A stretch of 64,000 nt of DNA from Kosakonia sacchari SP1 (GTDB lineage: Bacteria; Pseudomonadota; Gammaproteobacteria; Enterobacterales; Enterobacteriaceae), in the NCBI RefSeq assembly GCF_000300455.3, contig NZ_CP007215.2:3100001-3164000 (forward strand). Direction: 5' to 3'. The notes under the pieces are model-generated. The model did no database searches. It was not told where the DNA came from and worked only from the letters and a program-made list of their open reading frames with translations. Made by a program: the position numbers and the translations under genes. Position 1 is the stretch's first letter. The number at the start of each line of letters is the position of its first letter. Positions 52,959-64,000 of the stretch are shown piece after piece.

Positions 52959-53699
52959 ATGTCAGTTATTGGTCGCATCCACTCCTTTGAATCCTGCGGC
53001 ACGGTCGACGGCCCGGGTATCCGCTTTATCACCTTCTTCCAGGGCTGCCTGATGCGCTGCCTGTATTGTCACAACCGCGATACATGGGATACACACGGTG
53101 GCAAAGAAATCACCGTTGAAGAACTGATGAAAGACGTCGTTACCTATCGGCACTTTATGAACGCCTCCGGCGGTGGCGTCACGGCATCCGGTGGGGAAGC
53201 AATCTTGCAGGCGGAATTCGTTCGCGACTGGTTTCGCGCCTGTAAAAAAGAGAGCATCCACACCTGCCTCGATACCAACGGCTTTGTACGCCGTTACGAT
53301 CCAGTGATCGATGAATTGTTGGAAGTTACCGATTTGGTGATGCTCGACCTCAAGCAAATGAACGATGAGATCCACCAGAATCTGGTCGGCGTATCTAATC
53401 ACCGGACCCTCGAATTCGCACAATATTTATCAAAGAAAAATATCAACGTATGGATCCGTTACGTCGTTGTGCCAGGCTGGTCTGATGATGACGATTCCGC
53501 ACATCGCCTTGGTGAATTCACCCGCGATATGGGTAACGTTGAGAAAATCGAACTCCTTCCCTATCACGAGCTGGGTAAACATAAATGGGTGGCGATGGGT
53601 GAAGAGTATAAGCTGGACGGTATTCACCCGCCGAAGAAAGAGACCATGGAGCGCGTAAAAGGCATCCTGGAGCAGTACGGTCACAAAGTGATGTACTGA
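52959..53699 (+). CDS. pflA: Pyruvate formate-lyase 1 activating enzyme
   Basis: PflA (246 aa) is a radical-SAM enzyme that abstracts a hydrogen from G735 of PflB. The cluster motif CLMRCLYC (C30, C34, C37) binds the 4Fe-4S cluster, and [24 protein letters not shown] contains the SAM-binding GGE. The frame is open 29 codons upstream to an ATG at 52872, but the ATG at 52959 ([22 protein letters not shown]) gives the known start; TGGAG at 52943-52947 is the likely ribosome-binding site with a somewhat long spacer. It converges on ycaD with a shared terminator. Confidence 0.97.
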   Translation: MSVIGRIHSFESCGTVDGPGIRFITFFQGCLMRCLYCHNRDTWDTHGGKEITVEELMKDVVTYRHFMNASGGGVTASGGEAILQAEFVRDWFRACKKESIHTCLDTNGFVRRYDPVIDELLEVTDLVMLDLKQMNDEIHQNLVGVSNHRTLEFAQYLSKKNINVWIRYVVVPGWSDDDDSAHRLGEFTRDMGNVEKIELLPYHELGKHKWVAMGEEYKLDGIHPPKKETMERVKGILEQYGHKVMY

Positions 53700-53713
53700 G
53701 CCATCTCTGAGAC

Positions 53714-53746
53714 AAAAAAGCCACATCGTTGAGTTGTGGCTTTTTT
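53714..53746. terminator. Bidirectional terminator between pflA and ycaD
   Basis: AAAAAAGCCACA and TGTGGCTTTTTT form a perfect stem of 12 bp with a short loop. A/T tracts on both sides serve the two convergent genes. Confidence 0.92.
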
Positions 53747-53765
53747 ATTTATGAAACAGCACATA

Positions 53766-54914
53766 TCAGGCATGCGCCACCGGCGTTGGATGATGCCCGG
53801 GTTTACGCATCAGCATCACCAGATAGATAAACGACACACCCGCGATCATGATAAATAGCAAGCTATCTGAGTAGCTTTGCATCAACATTGCGGTCAGCGT
53901 CGGACCAAGCAGGCTGCCAATGGTGTAACTCAATAGCAGTGCCTGGTTCATTGCCACCAGTTGGTGATGTTCCACTTTCTCACAGGCCCATGCCATCGCT
54001 ACCGGATAAAGGGTAAAGCCTGCGGTCCCGAGCACAAAAAGCGCAGGAGCCATAGCGGCATTACTCAACATCGCAAAACAACCCACGATCACGACAAACA
54101 CCTGCACACGCAGCACCAGCAGGCGACCAAAACGATCTGCCAGCCGACCAATCGGCCACTGCCCTACAATACCGGCACTGACCATGAGCGCCATCCAGAA
54201 ACCAATCCCCGAATCGCTAATCCCCTGGTGCGAAAGATAGAGCGGCATCAAGCCGTACAGCGAACCAAGGATGATCCCGGAGATAATACAGCCATTCACA
54301 CCCAGGCGAGCATGGCGCAGACGCAACATCGGCCATACCGAGGTCGGAGCCTGTTCTTCGTTCTGTTGGTTGACAATGCGGGTAAACAGCAGCGGCAGGA
54401 TCGCCGCCAACACCAGCGCAGTCGTCCACGGCAGTACGCTCATCAGATCTGTCGGCAACTTACTGACCATCACCTGGCCAAGCACTGTGCCGACGTAGTA
54501 AACCATCATATAAGCTGCTAACAGGCGCCCACGATTGCGCGATGTACCGCTGCACATCAGGGCGCTTTCCACGACCACCCAAATCATCGCGCAGCCCACA
54601 CCAGCGACAAAGCGCCAAACCATCCAGCTCCAGAAGCCAATCATTAGCCCCAGGCCAACACAGCCTGCGGCAAAGATCAGTGAAGCAAGATAATAACTGC
54701 GGTTAAAACCCAGACGGCGAATTAAACGCCCGGTCAGTAACGTACCCAGCAAGTTGCCAGTGAAATAAGAAGAACCCACCATCCCAACCTGCCAGGTCGG
54801 TAAGTTTTCGTGGGCGAGCCAGAGCGGCACGAGCGTATTTAGCGTCGCGATCGCCAGCGTCAACAGCATTAAGCCACAGAGCAATAGCAGCACTGGCCGG
54901 GTATAGATGGACAT
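53766..54914 (-). CDS. ycaD: YcaD, major facilitator superfamily transporter
   Basis: A 382-aa inner-membrane protein with about twelve hydrophobic segments, of the MFS group. The loop 2-3 motif is seen in modified form as [25 protein letters not shown] and repeated in the second half as [24 protein letters not shown]. It is the E. coli YcaD homologue by sequence and by position next to pflA. The transported substrate is not known. Upstream lies a 451-bp gene-free stretch before serS. Confidence 0.93.
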   Translation of the reverse strand: MSIYTRPVLLLLCGLMLLTLAIATLNTLVPLWLAHENLPTWQVGMVGSSYFTGNLLGTLLTGRLIRRLGFNRSYYLASLIFAAGCVGLGLMIGFWSWMVWRFVAGVGCAMIWVVVESALMCSGTSRNRGRLLAAYMMVYYVGTVLGQVMVSKLPTDLMSVLPWTTALVLAAILPLLFTRIVNQQNEEQAPTSVWPMLRLRHARLGVNGCIISGIILGSLYGLMPLYLSHQGISDSGIGFWMALMVSAGIVGQWPIGRLADRFGRLLVLRVQVFVVIVGCFAMLSNAAMAPALFVLGTAGFTLYPVAMAWACEKVEHHQLVAMNQALLLSYTIGSLLGPTLTAMLMQSYSDSLLFIMIAGVSFIYLVMLMRKPGHHPTPVAHA

Positions 54915-55312
54915 GGATAAAAACCGTGAGGAAATTCAGTTTGCGTGCGCATCATGCCACCGGAAAGAACATTGTCAATCCACGGATTTTGGACGCTGAC
55001 ACGTTTTGCACCACGACGATTCGTAAAACTTATCCAGCGTTGGGCCTAACAATGGACGACATGATTCACACTATTGAAAATAAAAGAATACTTTTGCTAA
55101 CAGGCAGAATTATCGGTCGAAAAAATTCATGATGAATGCCGGCATAAAAAGGCTGAAACAGATACCGTAAAAATTATTACCCTCCACAGCAGGCTGCATT
55201 GTTTTCATCCGTGAAGAGCGTACCAAAAAAATGAGAATAAGCTTCAGCCAGTTCTGTCAACGTTAAACCTGAACCTACTGCTGAACCACTCGCAGGAGGG
55301 GTTTTAAATAGA
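54915..55312. other. Gene-free stretch between ycaD and serS
   Basis: In E. coli K-12 dmsABC and several yca genes separate ycaD from serS. Here only about 450 bp remain, including the serS terminator. A 68-codon open frame (54926-55132) starts inside the likely ycaD leader, has no convincing ribosome-binding site and resembles nothing I know, so I do not call it a gene. I see no clear remnant of dmsABC by eye. Confidence 0.6.
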
Positions 55313-55338
55313 CAAAAAAGCGCCCGCAGGCGCTTTCA
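55313..55338 (-). terminator. Rho-independent terminator of serS
   Basis: AAAGCGCCTGCGGGCGCTTTTTT on the minus strand forms a stem AAAGCGCC/GGGCGCTTT with a short loop and a T6 tail. It is about 28 bp past the serS stop. Confidence 0.9.
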
Positions 55339-55365
55339 GAATTAACATTCACTACATGCAGATGA

Positions 55366-58093
<2,728 letters not shown>

Positions 58094-58102
58094 GCACGCC
58101 TC

Positions 58103-58714
58103 TTACTTGCGCTGATCGTCAACCGTTACGCCCTTCGGCGGGGTAAAGGTAAATTTAGACGCATCAACGGTGCCGTTTTGCTGTGATTTCAGCTTATAGC
58201 TGCTGCGCTGATCGTCCTGCTCAATGGCGCTAAATTGATGGATAGTGCCATCACGCCCCACGTTGATAGTGAACTGTTTCAGGTTGCCGTTATTGCCTTT
58301 CGGCGTCAGCACAAAATCGTCACCCTTCTGCTCAATATTGTACTGCTGCCAGTCGCTTGCCTGATTACGGGCAATCAGCATAAATGGCGTGTTACCCGTG
58401 GCGTCCTTCAGCCAGGTCGCTGTTGCCTGCTCAACAAATGGGTTATAGAACCACAGCGTTTTACCATCTGACACCAGAACACTTTCATCCGGCTGGGTCA
58501 TGTGCCAGTTAAACAGGTTCGGGCGTTTCACCCACAGATCACCCTGACCTTCTTGCACCGCAGCACCGCTGCCGTCGGTCACTTTTTGAGTGAAGGTAGC
58601 ATGAAAGCTGCTGACTTTATCGAGACGGCTTTTCAGGTCGCTGGAAGCATCAGCCCAGACATTGCTGGCGGCAAAGCTGACAAATAAAGCGCAGGCGATG
58701 GCAATTTTTTTCAT
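58103..58714 (-). CDS. lolA: LolA, periplasmic lipoprotein carrier
   Basis: LolA (203 aa) takes lipoproteins from the LolCDE complex in the inner membrane and carries them through the periplasm to LolB. A signal peptide ([23 protein letters not shown]) is followed by the open beta-barrel sequence [55 protein letters not shown]. Length equals the E. coli precursor. It is the first gene of lolA-rarA. In E. coli lolA directly follows ftsK; here an unrelated gene on the opposite strand lies between them. Confidence 0.97.
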   Translation of the reverse strand: MKKIAIACALFVSFAASNVWADASSDLKSRLDKVSSFHATFTQKVTDGSGAAVQEGQGDLWVKRPNLFNWHMTQPDESVLVSDGKTLWFYNPFVEQATATWLKDATGNTPFMLIARNQASDWQQYNIEQKGDDFVLTPKGNNGNLKQFTINVGRDGTIHQFSAIEQDDQRSSYKLKSQQNGTVDASKFTFTPPKGVTVDDQRK

Positions 58715-59041
58715 CTTGATTCCTTAAATTTTCCCATTCTGCCAGTCAACTGACTAAGCAAAAAACTTCCCCTACTATAACAATTCAGCAGCGTAGTTTC
58801 CTGGTAAAAAAACTGAAATCGATCAGCCAAGCCTTGCACTTAAGCAAAAGCCTGTATCTCTAAAGACGCTCATCTTCTTGAAAATAAGTTCATAATTTCT
58901 ATCGCCTTTAAAAAATCCTATAGTATATTCGTAATCATCTGAACATAATACAATCCAACAATTACGTCATAACGTATCAGTAATTTAACTTAAGCTCATC
59001 TTTAATAGTTTTATCAACAGTAGAGTTAACAGGGAATATTT
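58715..59041. other. A+T-rich gap between lolA and the lipoprotein gene
   Basis: This 327-bp divergent intergenic region becomes strongly A+T-rich from about 58870 rightwards, the same composition as the gene at 59042. The lolA promoter should be in its left part. AGGGA at 59031-59035 is a well-placed ribosome-binding site for the right-hand gene. I see no other gene or repeat. Confidence 0.6.
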
Positions 59042-59719
59042 ATGAATATTAGGCTATTAATATTGACACTGCCATTATTTCTAGCAGGTTGTAAGGCACT
59101 CACTACGGATGGATATTTAACTAACTGGGTATTTTTAGACGACAGGACAAATTCCAATAGGGCACCATTCCTGTTTTGCGCTAACGAGTATTTTAAGTCC
59201 CCTCAATTTATTAATTACTATAATCGAACTCATACAACATCTGAGCGTGATGTTGTGGCCATTACCAACGTCAGAAGCATAAATGGGCCGCACTTTGACC
59301 ATGTTGTTGAATATCCTATGAAATGTTGGGCTACAAGGATTTATGGAAATCACGAGCAAGAAACAGCTGTGATGGAAGTCACTGTGGAAAAATACAGCGA
59401 TAGAGCATCTACAACGTTGGATGCTTTTTTAATAAACCCCGAGGATCAGTTACTTATTGATTGGAAGAGTTATGAATGGTTACCAAGAAGAATTGAGGTA
59501 TTGAAAGCGGCTATTGCAAATGGAAATAACCAACCAGTTACATATAAGTGCTATCATGGCAACCATGATAGTTCCGGAAAGTATTTCGAAACAGTGACCT
59601 ATACAAGCTCCGCTTCTGAATGTGGCCTTAACACTACTGCTATCACCCAAGAAAGTGATAGCTTATCTACTTTGAAAGATGAATTGAATGAGTTAGAAAA
59701 AATTAATAAATATCGTTAA
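59042..59719 (+). CDS. Unrecognised putative lipoprotein, A+T-rich
   Basis: A 225-aa protein I cannot assign to a family. The N-terminus MNIRLLILTLPLFLAGCKALT is a clear lipoprotein signal with lipobox LAGC, so Cys17 should be lipidated; Lys at +2 (not Asp) predicts sorting to the outer membrane by Lol. The mature part is soluble-looking, with four cysteines (C46, C95, C170, C194) that could form two disulfides in the periplasm. It is rich in Tyr, Asn and Thr, and has a charged, possibly coiled-coil C-terminus (SLSTLKDELNELEKINKYR). A ribosome-binding site AGGGA is 6 nt before the ATG. Base and codon use (many AAT, ATA, TTA, AGA) differ from all neighbours, suggesting horizontal gain into the ftsK-lolA junction. 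The function is unknown. Confidence 0.8.
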   Translation: MNIRLLILTLPLFLAGCKALTTDGYLTNWVFLDDRTNSNRAPFLFCANEYFKSPQFINYYNRTHTTSERDVVAITNVRSINGPHFDHVVEYPMKCWATRIYGNHEQETAVMEVTVEKYSDRASTTLDAFLINPEDQLLIDWKSYEWLPRRIEVLKAAIANGNNQPVTYKCYHGNHDSSGKYFETVTYTSSASECGLNTTAITQESDSLSTLKDELNELEKINKYR

Positions 59720-59731
59720 TCATCTCCATAA

Positions 59732-59771
59732 TCTGCCTCCATTGTCGATAATTCCCGCAAATGGAGGCAGA
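59732..59771. terminator. Hairpin between the lipoprotein gene and ftsK
   Basis: TCTGCCTCCATT (59732-59743) and AATGGAGGCAGA (59760-59771) form a perfect 12-bp stem between two convergent genes. T tracts are poor on both sides, so it may act as a weak terminator or mRNA 3'-end protector. Confidence 0.55.
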
Positions 59772-59788
59772 ATGGCGCTGTTAAAATA

Positions 59789-62700
59789 TTAGTCAAACGG
59801 CGGCGGAGCCAGCACTTCACGGTTTCCGTTATGCCCCTGTTCGCTGACGATCCCCTGAGCTTCCATCTGCTCGATGATACGCGCTGCACGGTTATAGCCG
59901 ATACGGAACTGGCGCTGTACGCCGGAGATAGAAGCTTTGCGTTTTTCGGTCACGAAATTAACAGCCTGATCGAATAACGGATCAAGCTCTTCTCCCCCCT
60001 CAAAACCGCCACCGGCACCACCTTCGCTTTCGCTATCCGAGGTAATGCCATCGACATACTGCGGACGCCCGCGCGCCTTCCAGTCCTGCACAACAGCATG
60101 CACTTCCTGGTCACGAACGAATGCACCATGTACACGTACCGGTGCAGAAGTCGAGTTCGGGCCGGAATAGAGCATATCCCCCATCCCCAGCAGCGATTCA
60201 GCACCGCCCTGATCAAGAATGGTACGCGAGTCAATTTTGCTCGAAACGGTAAACGCGATACGTGTCGGGATGTTGGCTTTAATCAGGCCTGTAATGACAT
60301 CCACTGACGGACGCTGGGTCGCCAGCACCAGGTGAATACCCGCAGCGCGCGCTTTTTGCGCCAGGCGCGCGATCAGCTCTTCCACTTTCTTACCGACGGT
60401 CATCATCAAATCGGCGAATTCATCCACCAGCACCACGATATACGGCAGTTTTTCCAGCACTGGATGTTCAACATCCATGCTGTCACCCGGCTTCCAGTAA
60501 GGATCCGGGATCGGGCGGCCCATTCGCGCTGCTTCAGCGATCTTCTCGTTGTAGCCCGCCAGGTTACGTACGCCGAGCGCCGACATCAGCTTGTAGCGAC
60601 GCTCCATTTCATTGACGCTCCAGCGCAAGGCGTTGGCAGCGTCTTTCATGTCGGTGACGACTTCGGTAAGCAGATGCGGGATCCCTTCATACACTGACAA
60701 CTCAAGCATTTTCGGGTCGATCATAATAAAGCGCACCTCTTCCGGCGTCGCTTTATACAACATGCTGAGGATCATGGCATTCACGCCTACCGATTTACCG
60801 GAACCGGTCGTACCCGCAACCAAGAGGTGCGGCATCTTCGCCAGGTCGGCTATTACCGGGTCGCCTGCAATATCTTTACCCAGCACGACAGTCAGCGGCG
60901 ACGGGTTTTCGCGGAATTTCACGCAGTCCAACACTTCACGCAAGTAAACGGTTTGTCGTTTCTTGTTCGGCAGTTCCAAACCAACGTACGGTTTACCCGG
61001 AATAACTTCCACCACACGCACAGCAACGGTCGACAACGAACGCGCCAGATCGCGGGAAAGGTTCGAAATACGCGCAGCTTTCACACCAGGGGCGAGATTT
61101 AACTCAAAACGGGTGATAACCGGACCTGGAGAATAATTGACCACATCAGCTTTGATGCGGAAATCCGCCAGCCGTGCTTCCACCAGGCGCGCCATCTGTT
61201 CCAGCGCAAACGTATCTACCGGTTCAACTTCCGCTGGCGGCTGCGTCAACAAATCCAGCGACGGCAGCGGTGTCGTCGGTTTTTGCATCGGGCGGCTGTC
61301 GCCATTACGCATTAGCAACGGGTGAATCAGACTCTCTTGCGGTTGCGGTTGCGGTTGCGGTTGCGGTTGCGGTTGCGGTTGCGGTTGCGGTTGCGGTTGC
61401 GGTTGCGGTTGCGGTTGTGCAGCAGGTTGCTGATATTGCTGCGGCTGTGCAGCAGGTTGATGAACCGGCTGCTGATACTGCTGCGGCTGTGCGACAGGTT
61501 GCTGCGCCGGTTGCTGATACTGCTGCGGCTGTGCGACAGGTTGCTGCGCCGGTTGCTGATACTGCTGCGGCTGTGCGACAGGTTGCTGCGCCGGTTGCTG
61601 ATACTGCTGCGGCTGTGCGACAGGTTGCTGCGCCGGCTGCTGATACTGCTGCGGCTGTGCAATAGGTTGGTGAGCTGGCTGCTGATAATACTGCGGCGGT
61701 TGTTGGTGATGCTGCGCTGCAGACGGTTCCTGCTCCGGCATTACACCAGGTGTGAACAGCGGCTCACCTGGGCCGTCATCTACCAGCGTCTTCATTGGTG
61801 AGAACGCAAAGTCCTCCGGCATAAATGCCTGCGCCCCGGCAGGCTGTTCACCTGCATACCGCTGCTGCTGCGACGCCACAAACTGACGTGCAAGCTCCGC
61901 CTCTTCTGCGTCTTCTTCACTCGGTACAGCATGCTGCGACTGGAATTGCGGCGTCTCATGCTGGTATCCATCACCATAGCGATCATGCTGCGTGGCGGCA
62001 AACTGGCGTGCCAGTTCATCCTGCTGCTGCATATCAGCGGCGTCTTCTGAGAATTGATCATTAGGATGGCGCGTTTCATCTTCTTCGCGCGCGCGCTCTT
62101 CGGCCATCCGCTGAGACGGCAGCTTGATACCATAAGAAGCCAGTTCACGGCGCGTCGGTACACGCACCCGGTTCGGACGTGGCAGTTGCGGGCCAATCCC
62201 CTCTTTCACCTGCGGACGTGGTGTACCACCGGCTGCAAGGCTGAACACCGGACCTGCAGCAGTTGTTGCTGCGGCGACACTACTGGCGGTCTGCTGTACT
62301 CCGGCTGTAACTGGCGCAACGGTTGCTTCAACCGGCGGTATCGATGGCATAGTCGGCACAGTCGGCTTCGAGACCGGTTCACTATTTTCAGGCTCAGGAA
62401 TCGGCTGATACCATGCCGCCAGTTGCTCACGCTCGCGTGCACGTTTCTCCTCTACTTCTTCGAAGTAATAGAGCGGTGGACGAGTCTGTTTGACTTCTTC
62501 AACGACAGGTTCAGGCTCAACTACGCGTTCTGGCGCAGGGGAGATCTGCGGCTGTGGCTCAGCCTGCCATGGCAACGGATCGTGTACTGGATGCGTATAA
62601 ATATCTTCTTCTTGCGGCTGTGCCGTCACCGGAGCTTCTGGCACCCAGCTATCCTGCGCGACAGGTTGCTGCCACTGTGGTTCAGTGAATTGTGCAGCCG

Positions 62701-63868
62701 GATATTCAGCTCCATGTGAAACCGATTGGTTTGATACAGGCTGGTAAGATGCGAGAGAGTTCTGCTCGTCTGGCGTTGGCTGATACGCAGCGGTCTGTTG
62801 AACCGGTGGCTGCGCATAGAGCCATTCAATTTCCTGCGGCGCCTGCGCAACCGGATCAACCGGCGCGGCATAAGCCTGCGCAGCGACAGTCGTCGCGGCC
62901 GCAGCGGCGGCAACAGGTGCCGTTATACTGCGACCATTTAGCAGCGGATCGTATTCCTGTTCAGATTCAGTTGCGCGATGCCCGGAGAACAGCACATCGT
63001 CAGCATCCGCAGGGATGCCGCGAGCGCTATAAGCAATATCGTCTTCATCGTCATCCATTCGCTTACCGGAGAACAACGCCTCATCCGTTTTGCGCCCCAT
63101 CGGATTCGCAAACTTTTCGGCAATGCGTTTTCGCCGCGCGAGCGCGCCACGCAAAATACGCGTACGGCGAGATTCGCGCGGAAGGTCCGTATCACCTTTA
63201 TCTTCATCATCCTCTTCATACTCTTCGTCATCGACCCAGGTGTCATCACGACGGGTGCGATTACTGGCAAAAGTGAGAATGTTGAGGATCACACTGCCGA
63301 TTTTCTCGGCAATGGTCACCCATGACCACCCGGTGAATAACGTCAAACCGGCGGCCCAGATACAGAGCAGCGCCAGTGTACCGCCACTGCTACGCAACAA
63401 GGGTTGTAACGTGGTACTGAGCAAGCTGCCAATGACGCCGCCTGAGGCAAAATACCAAATATCATCCGCATTAATCGCCGCCAAACCACAAGAAGTGAGG
63501 ATCAGCGCCAGCGCGCCAATCATGCGCAGCGATACAGCAAAATAGTCGATATAGTCTTCACTGGCCCGATGGCGATAGGCAAACCAGCATCCGCCGATAA
63601 TGATCACCGGAATGGTGTAAGCCATGATGCCAAAAATGAAAAACAGCGTATCGGCAAGCCATGCGCCAGGCACGCCGCCAAGATTATGGATAGGCTCATG
63701 CCAGGCCGTTTGCGACCAACTCGGATCGGACGGGTTAAAGCTGAGAAGCGCTGCCATTAACCAGACGGCAGAAAGTGAAACGAGGATCAGCAACGCCTCC
63801 AGGAGTCGACGTCCGCTGCTTAACTTGGTCAGTGTGACTTCTTTGTCTTCGGTGTATTCCTGGCTCAA
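59789..63868 (-). CDS. ftsK: FtsK, DNA translocase of the division septum
   Basis: FtsK (1359 aa) anchors at the septum and pumps chromosomal DNA to place dif sites and activate XerCD. The N-terminal part has four membrane segments (about residues 20-190; first: [23 protein letters not shown]). A very long Pro/Gln-rich linker follows (about 200-860) with 14-residue repeats ([14 protein letters not shown]) and a pure PQ run. The RecA-type motor comes next, with Walker A GTTGSGKS near residue 1016 and Walker [10 protein letters not shown] near 1146. The C-terminal gamma winged helix, which reads KOPS, is [40 protein letters not shown]. It is about 30 residues longer than the E. coli protein, within the linker. 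A LexA box lies upstream. Confidence 0.97.
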   Translation of the reverse strand: MSQEYTEDKEVTLTKLSSGRRLLEALLILVSLSAVWLMAALLSFNPSDPSWSQTAWHEPIHNLGGVPGAWLADTLFFIFGIMAYTIPVIIIGGCWFAYRHRASEDYIDYFAVSLRMIGALALILTSCGLAAINADDIWYFASGGVIGSLLSTTLQPLLRSSGGTLALLCIWAAGLTLFTGWSWVTIAEKIGSVILNILTFASNRTRRDDTWVDDEEYEEDDEDKGDTDLPRESRRTRILRGALARRKRIAEKFANPMGRKTDEALFSGKRMDDDEDDIAYSARGIPADADDVLFSGHRATESEQEYDPLLNGRSITAPVAAAAAATTVAAQAYAAPVDPVAQAPQEIEWLYAQPPVQQTAAYQPTPDEQNSLASYQPVSNQSVSHGAEYPAAQFTEPQWQQPVAQDSWVPEAPVTAQPQEEDIYTHPVHDPLPWQAEPQPQISPAPERVVEPEPVVEEVKQTRPPLYYFEEVEEKRAREREQLAAWYQPIPEPENSEPVSKPTVPTMPSIPPVEATVAPVTAGVQQTASSVAAATTAAGPVFSLAAGGTPRPQVKEGIGPQLPRPNRVRVPTRRELASYGIKLPSQRMAEERAREEDETRHPNDQFSEDAADMQQQDELARQFAATQHDRYGDGYQHETPQFQSQHAVPSEEDAEEAELARQFVASQQQRYAGEQPAGAQAFMPEDFAFSPMKTLVDDGPGEPLFTPGVMPEQEPSAAQHHQQPPQYYQQPAHQPIAQPQQYQQPAQQPVAQPQQYQQPAQQPVAQPQQYQQPAQQPVAQPQQYQQPAQQPVAQPQQYQQPVHQPAAQPQQYQQPAAQPQPQPQPQPQPQPQPQPQPQPQPQPQESLIHPLLMRNGDSRPMQKPTTPLPSLDLLTQPPAEVEPVDTFALEQMARLVEARLADFRIKADVVNYSPGPVITRFELNLAPGVKAARISNLSRDLARSLSTVAVRVVEVIPGKPYVGLELPNKKRQTVYLREVLDCVKFRENPSPLTVVLGKDIAGDPVIADLAKMPHLLVAGTTGSGKSVGVNAMILSMLYKATPEEVRFIMIDPKMLELSVYEGIPHLLTEVVTDMKDAANALRWSVNEMERRYKLMSALGVRNLAGYNEKIAEAARMGRPIPDPYWKPGDSMDVEHPVLEKLPYIVVLVDEFADLMMTVGKKVEELIARLAQKARAAGIHLVLATQRPSVDVITGLIKANIPTRIAFTVSSKIDSRTILDQGGAESLLGMGDMLYSGPNSTSAPVRVHGAFVRDQEVHAVVQDWKARGRPQYVDGITSDSESEGGAGGGFEGGEELDPLFDQAVNFVTEKRKASISGVQRQFRIGYNRAARIIEQMEAQGIVSEQGHNGNREVLAPPPFD
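61337..61414. repeat. Perfect hexanucleotide repeat in the ftsK linker
   Basis: Thirteen tandem copies of TTGCGG on the plus strand, with no interruption. On the coding (minus) strand they read CCGCAA and encode an uninterrupted Pro-Gln run. Length change by slippage in steps of six bases keeps the frame. Confidence 0.95.
61431..61682. repeat. 42-bp tandem repeat (six units) in the ftsK linker
   Basis: Units begin at 61431, 61473, 61515, 61557, 61599 and 61641, each exactly 42 bp and encoding a 14-residue [14 protein letters not shown]-type block. The units at 61473, 61515 and 61557 are identical and the one at 61599 differs by one base. The outer two are diverged, which fits growth from the middle by recent duplication. 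Confidence 0.95.
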
Positions 63869-63903
63869 GACAGGCTCTCCAGGTCCTTGATGCTAAAACG
63901 GAC

Positions 63904-63931
63904 AACAGCGCCGGGTCTCCCCGGCACTGTT
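63904..63931 (-). terminator. Rho-independent terminator of lrp
   Basis: AACAGTGCCGGG and CCCGGCGCTGTT pair (one mismatch) on the minus strand, followed by GTCCGTTTTAG. It lies between the lrp end and the ftsK start. Confidence 0.75.
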
Positions 63932-63932
63932 G

Positions 63933-63948
63933 CTGTATGGATTAACAG
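63933..63948. promoter_or_regulatory. LexA (SOS) box upstream of ftsK
   Basis: CTGTATGGATTAACAG fits CTG-N10-CAG and matches the SOS box known at the E. coli ftsK (dinH) promoter. It is 65-80 bp upstream of the ftsK ATG. DNA damage should therefore raise ftsK transcription. Confidence 0.8.
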
Positions 63949-63988
63949 GAGTGTAATCAAAAAACAGCGATTTTGCACCTGTTCCGTA

Positions 63989-64000
63989 TTAGCGCGTCTT
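63989..64000 (-). CDS. lrp: Lrp, last codons (leucine-responsive regulator)
   Basis: The final twelve bases on the minus strand read AAG ACG CGC TAA (Lys-Thr-Arg-stop), which is how enteric Lrp proteins end. The position upstream of ftsK on the same strand is where lrp lies in E. coli. The rest of the gene is outside the window, so the call rests on context plus four codons. Confidence 0.65.
   Translation of the reverse strand, partial: KTR

Noticed and set aside
54926-55132. 68-codon frame between ycaD and serS
   Set aside because: No good ribosome-binding site, no similarity I recognise, and it starts in the probable ycaD leader.
61174-61801. Plus-strand frames full of Ala-Val and Leu-Arg repeats
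   Set aside because: They are antisense readings of the ftsK linker repeats. Repeat units of 6 and 42 bp keep all frames open, so openness here says nothing about coding.

Overview
The window is a chromosomal segment of a member of the Enterobacteriaceae (an Escherichia/Enterobacter/Klebsiella/Kosakonia-type bacterium). Nearly every protein can be recognised as a close relative of an E. coli K-12 protein. The gene order follows the E. coli stretch lrp-ftsK-lolA-rarA-serS ... pflA-pflB-focA ... mukFEB ... ompF-asnS-pncB-pepN-ssu-pyrD ... rlmL-uup-pqiA, read in reverse. It is not E. coli itself. The proteins differ throughout, OmpF carries different surface loops, dmsABC and its neighbours are missing between ycaD and serS, ycaL is missing between aroA and cmk, and no chaperone-usher fimbrial cluster lies between pyrD and ssuE. 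I cannot name the genus from sequence alone.

Layout. 1-7.3 kb: pqiA (cut by the window edge), uup, rlmL, ycbX, zapC and pyrD. 7.6-11.8 kb: the sulfonate operon ssuEADCB (uptake and desulfonation of alkanesulfonates). 12-24 kb: pepN, pncB, asnS, ompF, aspC, gloC, ycbK and ldtD. 24.2-31.5 kb: the condensin operon cmoM-mukF-mukE-mukB, with overlapping reading frames. 31.6-40.7 kb: envelope and LPS genes elyC, ycbJ, kdsB, ycaR, ycaQ, lpxK, msbA and comEC. 40.9-46.4 kb: ihfB, rpsA, cmk, aroA, serC. 46.6-54.9 kb: ycaP, ycaO and the anaerobic pyruvate-formate module focA-pflB-pflA, then ycaD. 55.4-64 kb: serS, rarA, lolA, one unrecognised lipoprotein gene, ftsK and the last codons of lrp.

Several regulatory sites can be read directly. 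They are a PurR box and a start-site-switching leader at pyrD, a NadR box at pncB, an OmpR-type promoter and MicF pairing region at ompF, an FNR box at focA-pflB, a CRP-like box at serC and a LexA box at ftsK. Many stem-loop terminators mark operon ends. I saw no tRNA, rRNA, insertion sequence, prophage or CRISPR array.

The window is almost entirely housekeeping. The one gene with a foreign look is the A+T-rich lipoprotein gene at 59042-59719, placed on the opposite strand in the otherwise conserved ftsK-lolA junction. The other unusual structure is the repeat-built Pro/Gln linker of FtsK (61337-61682). I did not find a convincing multi-gene undescribed system.
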